From Saprospiraceae bacterium (lineage in GTDB: Bacteria; Bacteroidota; Bacteroidia; Chitinophagales; Saprospiraceae), in contig JAHDCK010000004.1 of NCBI GenBank assembly GCA_020629915.1, forward strand, positions 1-37,230: a stretch of DNA of 37,230 nucleotides, read 5' to 3'. Made by a program: the position numbers and the translations under genes. Below are positions 32,323-37,230 of the stretch, piece after piece (within the stretch, counting starts at the first letter, position 1; each line of letters opens with the position of its first letter). Below the pieces are notes generated by a model that saw only the letters and a program-made list of their open reading frames with translations, was not told the DNA's origin and made no database searches.

Positions 32323-33987
32323 TTAAGCTGAAATCGCATTTTTTTTCGTTTTATTATGCTTCATGCGCAAAGCCAGAATATGCTCGCAAGGCCCTTTTTT
32401 TAATTTATTAGAATTATAAAAATAGCAATCACAAACGGCATGCTTCATACGCTCGTCGCTGTCGATTACCAATTCCGGGTGATGTGTGCGATAGCGATCT
32501 TTCACCGACCCGGTCAACTTCAACCCAACCCCGGAAACGATATCTGCGGCTACATGGATTTCTCCCTGCAATAATCGATTGGCATCTTTTTCCCTTGGAT
32601 TGGCGAAGCGGAGTTGGCTCATCGGCAAAGGCTCCCGGCTGAGTTCCCTGACGCGATAAACATTCTTATCTAAATCATATATGACTCTTCCTGCTTGCGT
32701 ATAAGCTGACAAGGCTCCGGCCACGACGTCCTTTTCGAGGTCAAGTCGCTTAGCCAGGGACTCGGAAGTTTCCGACCAGTTTTCCTTGAGGGAGCTATAT
32801 ACTAATTTTTTTGTCATATTATCGACTTCCATGCGAGGAGCCATCAAATCAAAATTGCCTGCGCGCGACCAGTCATTGGCTGTCCATCCGGAAAGTCCCA
32901 GGGTAAAATTCATATCGCCCAGATCCGCTACGTAAAAAGAGGGCAACCCTGTCCCAAGCAAATGAACCCGGAACTTTTTCGTAATCGGAATCAGTCGCTC
33001 CAAAATCAACAGACGACGACGACCCCAAACGCGTACTTCTCTTTCCTCTTTACCCGGATAAATCGAGCGCGGACATTCCAATTCATAATTCCACGGTTCA
33101 AATATGATTTTTATTGGTTCTCCGGGTTTTAAAATATACTTCATGGAGCGAGGGCTTTTCTTCGCCCGATATCTTCGCAACATTAAACATATATTATAAA
33201 CATCCATTGGGTGTAAATCAAAAGATTCGGCGGGTAAGGTCATCGCAGAACTCACCTGCAAAAATCCACGCACCCAACTTTCCGGTAAATCAATTTTAAC
33301 TTCTTTATATAAGTCTTCTTCTCCTGTTTGAATTTCAAATCCACTTGGGTCCACCCGGAAATCGGTGTCTTTATAATTTCTGATTTTTTGAAATTCGTTG
33401 TACAATGCCGCAGAGTAATCAATGTTAGTTGTACCGCATTCAAACTCATTCACATTTTTAAAAACATTATAATTCGCACCCAGTTTCCCGTAAGTCGATT
33501 CGTCCTGGCTGAAACATTCAAAAAACATTTCATCCGGATGAACGGTGATCACGGGGTCCAGCACAAACCAGGCATCGTAATCTCTTTTATAAATATATTG
33601 AAAATAATTACTTTTAGCGCGATTGTATGGAGCCAGAACAGATTGCTTTTCTCTATATACATCATTTAGGTCTGTTTGCAAAACCTTGATGCGATTTTCC
33701 ATATCTTCCTTTCCTTCCATCAGCTTGGCCATATATTCGCCCAACCAGATTTCTTCCTGTTGAGCGGCCCACTCTTTGTACTCCGTTTTGTCTTTGGGCT
33801 TGAATCGCAAATCCGAAACAACGACATCGTGCAAAGCAGAGATGGCTTCCCGAAAAGGAATATTTTTAGATAATTGCCCAACAAAAAAAGTAGGTTGGCG
33901 AAGCGTATCCGGAGCGAAGGAAATCCCGGTTTGTCCGGCATTGCTGGTCACGGTTGAACTTCCTCCATATTTATAATTAAAAAGCAT
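32323..33987 (-). CDS. SWIM zinc-finger protein, retron-associated
   Basis: 554 residues. The C-terminus carries a SWIM zinc finger, Cys519-x-Cys521-x12-Cys534-x-His536 (CDCYFYNSNKLKKGPCEHIL), a fold that binds DNA or proteins. Before it, about 410-465, is a winged-helix-like segment (SETSESLAKRLDLEKDVVAGALSAYTQAGRVIYDLDKNVYRVREL). The larger N-terminal part (about 1-400) has a coiled coil near 75-115 and no family I can name. No signal or membrane segment. It starts 61 bp after the WGR/HEAT gene and ends about 110 bp before ncRNA D, so it sits inside the retron locus and is a likely partner or effector; that role is inference. Confidence 0.87.
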   Translation of the reverse strand: MLFNYKYGGSSTVTSNAGQTGISFAPDTLRQPTFFVGQLSKNIPFREAISALHDVVVSDLRFKPKDKTEYKEWAAQQEEIWLGEYMAKLMEGKEDMENRIKVLQTDLNDVYREKQSVLAPYNRAKSNYFQYIYKRDYDAWFVLDPVITVHPDEMFFECFSQDESTYGKLGANYNVFKNVNEFECGTTNIDYSAALYNEFQKIRNYKDTDFRVDPSGFEIQTGEEDLYKEVKIDLPESWVRGFLQVSSAMTLPAESFDLHPMDVYNICLMLRRYRAKKSPRSMKYILKPGEPIKIIFEPWNYELECPRSIYPGKEEREVRVWGRRRLLILERLIPITKKFRVHLLGTGLPSFYVADLGDMNFTLGLSGWTANDWSRAGNFDLMAPRMEVDNMTKKLVYSSLKENWSETSESLAKRLDLEKDVVAGALSAYTQAGRVIYDLDKNVYRVRELSREPLPMSQLRFANPREKDANRLLQGEIHVAADIVSGVGLKLTGSVKDRYRTHHPELVIDSDERMKHAVCDCYFYNSNKLKKGPCEHILALRMKHNKTKKNAISA

Positions 33988-34048
33988 ATTTTTAAGTTGT
34001 AAGTTTATAAATAATATTCAATAAAACACTATTAATGTTTTAATAAAA

Positions 34049-37000
34049 TTAACTTTCTATATATTCTTCAATTTCATTTATCTTAACGACTGTTTTCAGG
34101 TGTGGGTATTTGCCCTGAATGTCTCGCAAAATTTCGATGCATCTGGCCTTGTCTCCAATCGCCATCGTAGCAGAAATTCGGTTGATAATTTGAGTAACTT
34201 CGGTGGCCATTTCTGTATCGCTCATCGCCTCTTTGTGCAGGAAATTAAGGATGCGATTTTTAGCTACTCTTCCTTTGTTCACTTTAGACAAAACAGTTAT
34301 AAAATATAATTCTAACTGTTTGACATGAGCGAGGTTACCGACAGCAAATTCTTCCAGATATTCAGATGCGAATTTTTGTAATTCGACTGCCGGATGCTGG
34401 CTGAGCTTCAGGAGATATTCCGTTCCGTTTTCCTGCTTGAAAAAACGGGAGATCAACTCCTTCCCAAAGGTCTGAACATCTGCTCGAACGGAATCGCAAA
34501 TGCCAATTAAAATTTCCGGCGTCCAGTCTTTATCTGTGAAATTCGTTCTAAAATAATCAACGGCAAATGCGCGGGAATCATCCCATTTAGAATCCAGCAA
34601 ACGAATCGCTTCTTCTCTTTCATAACGCATTCTACCTATATCATTTTTAAACATATTCCAGGCCGTTTGTCTTGCCTCGAACAATTCGTGATTGGCCAGG
34701 CGAATAATATTCCGCACGGACAAACTCTCTGGTTTCACATATTTTTTAACCAGATTTATCCCCAGAACCTGCGCTGGCTGGCGTTTTGAGTTCAATAAGC
34801 GAAAAATCATTTTGCGATCAATCATATGCAAATGTCTTTCGAGATCCTGCGCTAATAATTTAGAGATTTTCTCATGCGTACCTTTCACTTTTTCTTTTCT
34901 CAGCAAAATAGCAGCGTAACGCTTCACCATCAATTCGGCAAAGGAATCAGATTTTTTAATATTCTCTTTTATCAAAAGCATAGCTTCCAGTCGAATATCT
35001 TCATATTTAGACAAACTTAATTCGATTAGCCATTCGCCTTTTTCCAGTAAAACATCTTCGCCTAATTTCTCCAGCAAATCCAACCCGATTTGGCGCATTT
35101 CCTGATTTTCATTTTCAAGGAGATGTTTCCAAATTTCATCCGGCAATTCTGTCGCAGGTTTTTGATGATTTACAATAATTTTTCCTCCGAGTGCCTGAAC
35201 TTTTGTCAATTTATGTCCAAGCAAATCATTGACAATATTCCAACTCAGTCGCTTCATTTTCTCCGGAAAAACTCTTAGTAAAATATTCCCTGCATCATCA
35301 ATTTTATCATTTGATTTATCAGAGTTCATCGACATGATTTGAGCAATCGTTTTTACAATTAAAACCTGTTGTTTTTCATCCGATAAACTACTACTATTTT
35401 TCTTCAATTCAACTCCGATCCATTTACGATTACTTTCGTGTTTGCTGCAAATCATTTCCAGCAAGAAATTAACATCACTATAATACGTATTTGAATTTTC
35501 ATTCACCCATTGCTGGGCTGTTGCTCTAACCTCGGGCAAAGTACAGTTCAACATCACTGCAACCAATCTTCCGTCGGGACGTTTTCCTTCAAATTTTTTA
35601 GCGGCAATTTCATTCGCCAACTGGTTTGTAATTTTAAACGGTTTTTCAAATAATCGAATAATCAAATCCAAGTCAAACTTATTGATTAATTCTTCATATT
35701 TTTCGTTTTTCTTAAAGGCTTGTACTGCAAATTCATGCACCCATTCTGACTGACTTTCCATAAGTAAATGGATATATCCTTTAGGCTGCGCATCCCACAA
35801 TTCCGGAAAAGCTTCTTCCCGCACATCTGGCTTTTGTTCTCCTGGCAAATGTTTTCCCCGACAAACCCAGGCTGCACTCGCCCCGGATCGCATTTGATAA
35901 CGCTCGCTATTTCCTAATAAAATTCCGGAAAAGGCCAGAGACTCTGCGTACTTATCATAATGAACGGTGTGCTTTATATGCCTTCGGATTTGGCTATTGT
36001 ACAACCAATTGATCGTCCGACGGATATTACCCGCATCTTTTTCATCTATATAAGGTAATAAAATACCAACGGCCATTGGAACATACTCCGGACTCCCGGC
36101 TTCCCCCAATCTCCTCACGGTACGCCAGACTCGCTTCTTGAAGTAACCTTTAGTTTTATCTGAAAAAGCAATTCGGCTATTGGTCTTTTTGACTTCTTCT
36201 TTAATATTCACCCGACCGACTCTGGAAACATAAGTATGACTTCCATATTTTGGATTTCTATACATAAAGTTTTCCTGATCCATCCGGTAAGCTAACAGAC
36301 CAAAAACAGGTGCATCATAGCGATATTCGGCTGCTTTAAAGATATATCTTATATATTTGAAATATTTTGCCTTTACCGGCAGTTCTTTCAAAATATCAAA
36401 AAGCGGCTGGCGTACAATTGGATATTCCTGGATGAGGAGATATGTTTTATATAAAAATTCTACAGACGCATCTTTAGCCTTCGCATATAAAAAAGCATTA
36501 ATTTGTCTTTTAACCTCAGAAGCTTCACCTGACTCAATAGCCTTTTTCAATGGCCCCGGTAATTCAAAATATAATTTTTCTTTTAATGTTTTTTGAGCCT
36601 GGCTTTCCGGCAATTGGAGGGTAGCCAGATCCGCCATTCGTTTCACGGTTGCAGATTTTGACAATTGCGCAAAAGCACGAATTTGAGCCCCTTGTTCCTC
36701 TGTCCCAATTCTACCTAACGCATATAAATAACTATACTGCGTCATTTCATCCATACCAATTCCCTTTAGAGCAATTAAGCCCGGAAGCGCCTCTTGAATA
36801 TGCAATTCTCCTATACGCCAAAACACGCGGGATAATGACCAGCCAGGATTTTGCACCTTGCCATTTTTACTCACCCAATGGTTGAGATGTTTTAAAATAT
36901 GTGCTTTTTGCGATTGCTTTCTTTCTGCTGAAAGCACTTTGAATGGAGGCTGAAAACCCGTTTCGGATTCGTATCCTTTTGATAGTTGAAAATCAATCAG

Positions 37001-37192
37001 GTTTTCAAAAATGCGCTGGGCATGAGCAAAAGAAACGGGGCGATCTGTTTTATCACCGGATTTTAGCTCGCTGCCTTTCTCTCCAAAGAAAAACTGAACC
37101 ATGTACTTGCCTGACGCAACCGCAGCCAGTGCAACTTCATAGATTTTGTTTTTTCCTGAATGAAATAACTTTTTTCTTTTTAAAAATTTCAC
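34049..37192 (-). CDS. WGR-like domain and HEAT-repeat protein, retron-associated
   Basis: 1047 residues from a GTG at 37192. The frame stays open to the window edge with no ATG, so the true start may lie beyond it. Residues 1-75 resemble a WGR domain (NKIYEVALAAVASGKYMVQFFFGEKG, then FAHAQRIFENLIDFQLSKGY), but the WGR signature itself is degenerate (FGE). The remainder is a long run of HEAT/ARM-type helical repeats (LPGLIALKGIGMDEMTQYSYLYALGRIGTEE, EIWKHLLENENQEMRQIGLDLLEKLGEDV, RYEREEAIRLLDSKWDDSRAFAVDYF). WGR domains bind nucleic acid in PARP and MolR-type proteins. It heads the minus-strand WGR-SWIM-ncRNA-RT block and may sense or dock nucleic acid for the retron; this is inference. Confidence 0.87.
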   Translation of the reverse strand: MKFLKRKKLFHSGKNKIYEVALAAVASGKYMVQFFFGEKGSELKSGDKTDRPVSFAHAQRIFENLIDFQLSKGYESETGFQPPFKVLSAERKQSQKAHILKHLNHWVSKNGKVQNPGWSLSRVFWRIGELHIQEALPGLIALKGIGMDEMTQYSYLYALGRIGTEEQGAQIRAFAQLSKSATVKRMADLATLQLPESQAQKTLKEKLYFELPGPLKKAIESGEASEVKRQINAFLYAKAKDASVEFLYKTYLLIQEYPIVRQPLFDILKELPVKAKYFKYIRYIFKAAEYRYDAPVFGLLAYRMDQENFMYRNPKYGSHTYVSRVGRVNIKEEVKKTNSRIAFSDKTKGYFKKRVWRTVRRLGEAGSPEYVPMAVGILLPYIDEKDAGNIRRTINWLYNSQIRRHIKHTVHYDKYAESLAFSGILLGNSERYQMRSGASAAWVCRGKHLPGEQKPDVREEAFPELWDAQPKGYIHLLMESQSEWVHEFAVQAFKKNEKYEELINKFDLDLIIRLFEKPFKITNQLANEIAAKKFEGKRPDGRLVAVMLNCTLPEVRATAQQWVNENSNTYYSDVNFLLEMICSKHESNRKWIGVELKKNSSSLSDEKQQVLIVKTIAQIMSMNSDKSNDKIDDAGNILLRVFPEKMKRLSWNIVNDLLGHKLTKVQALGGKIIVNHQKPATELPDEIWKHLLENENQEMRQIGLDLLEKLGEDVLLEKGEWLIELSLSKYEDIRLEAMLLIKENIKKSDSFAELMVKRYAAILLRKEKVKGTHEKISKLLAQDLERHLHMIDRKMIFRLLNSKRQPAQVLGINLVKKYVKPESLSVRNIIRLANHELFEARQTAWNMFKNDIGRMRYEREEAIRLLDSKWDDSRAFAVDYFRTNFTDKDWTPEILIGICDSVRADVQTFGKELISRFFKQENGTEYLLKLSQHPAVELQKFASEYLEEFAVGNLAHVKQLELYFITVLSKVNKGRVAKNRILNFLHKEAMSDTEMATEVTQIINRISATMAIGDKARCIEILRDIQGKYPHLKTVVKINEIEEYIES

Positions 37193-37230
37193 AGTTTGCT
37201 GTTTTGATTGTTTTGTAACTATTTTGATTA

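Overview
The window looks like a chromosomal segment of a member of the Bacteroidota, probably a Saprospiria- or Cytophaga-like lineage. The evidence is an AT-rich genome, repeated TAnnTTTG promoter elements, and Bacteroidota-restricted families (DUF4270 lipoprotein, DUF4290, DUF2279). A TonB-dependent receptor with a carboxypeptidase-like N-terminal domain and a MurA with Asp at the usual catalytic Cys point the same way. No rRNA, tRNA or CRISPR array was found.

Positions 1-26900 are mostly housekeeping. A TonB receptor (cut by the window edge), a small hypothetical gene and dnaB lie on the minus strand. Next comes a ~1 kb AT-rich divergent gap with a perfect DnaA box and a 424-bp nested palindrome, then an outer-membrane protein and dnaN on the plus strand. 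A second perfect DnaA box lies just before dnaN, so the dnaB-dnaN interval is a candidate replication origin. Then follow murA, glmS-DUF4290, a DUF4270 lipoprotein, a lone glycogen-synthase N-terminal domain, panC with a flippase-like membrane protein, pcm, a phosphohexomutase with a DUF2279 protein, rnr, a six-TM PAS histidine kinase, pth, and an amidase/GNAT pair closed by a strong bidirectional terminator at 26876-26912.

Positions 26900-37230 are an accessory island, all on the minus strand. In order of transcription it holds a WGR/HEAT-repeat protein, a SWIM zinc-finger protein, a ~1.3 kb non-coding array, a retron-type reverse transcriptase (RT) with a 140-residue charged N-terminal extension, and, after a gap, a MORN-repeat protein.

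The array is the main discovery. It holds four complete, tandem, sequence-diverged retron-like ncRNAs (D, C, B, A in transcription order). Each has its own a1/a2 closing stem, a conserved CCTTGC candidate branch site, a small msr hairpin with a TGWWTCG loop (like the loop I recall for retron Ec86), a long msd hairpin, and a conserved GGAGCTGAT...TTCGAAGG 3' segment. The four differ in their stems but keep pairing by compensatory change. A and C are paralogues that differ only by three compensated base pairs in a 72-nt hairpin. The msd loops of B and D carry a perfect 10-nt mutual complement. The simplest reading is one RT making up to four different msDNAs, with the WGR/HEAT and SWIM proteins as partners or effectors in a probable anti-phage system. 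The array architecture is read directly from the sequence; function and defence are inference. I recall that retron surveys list a class with WGR/HEAT and SWIM partners, but I cannot confirm this here and do not know of a described four-ncRNA array.
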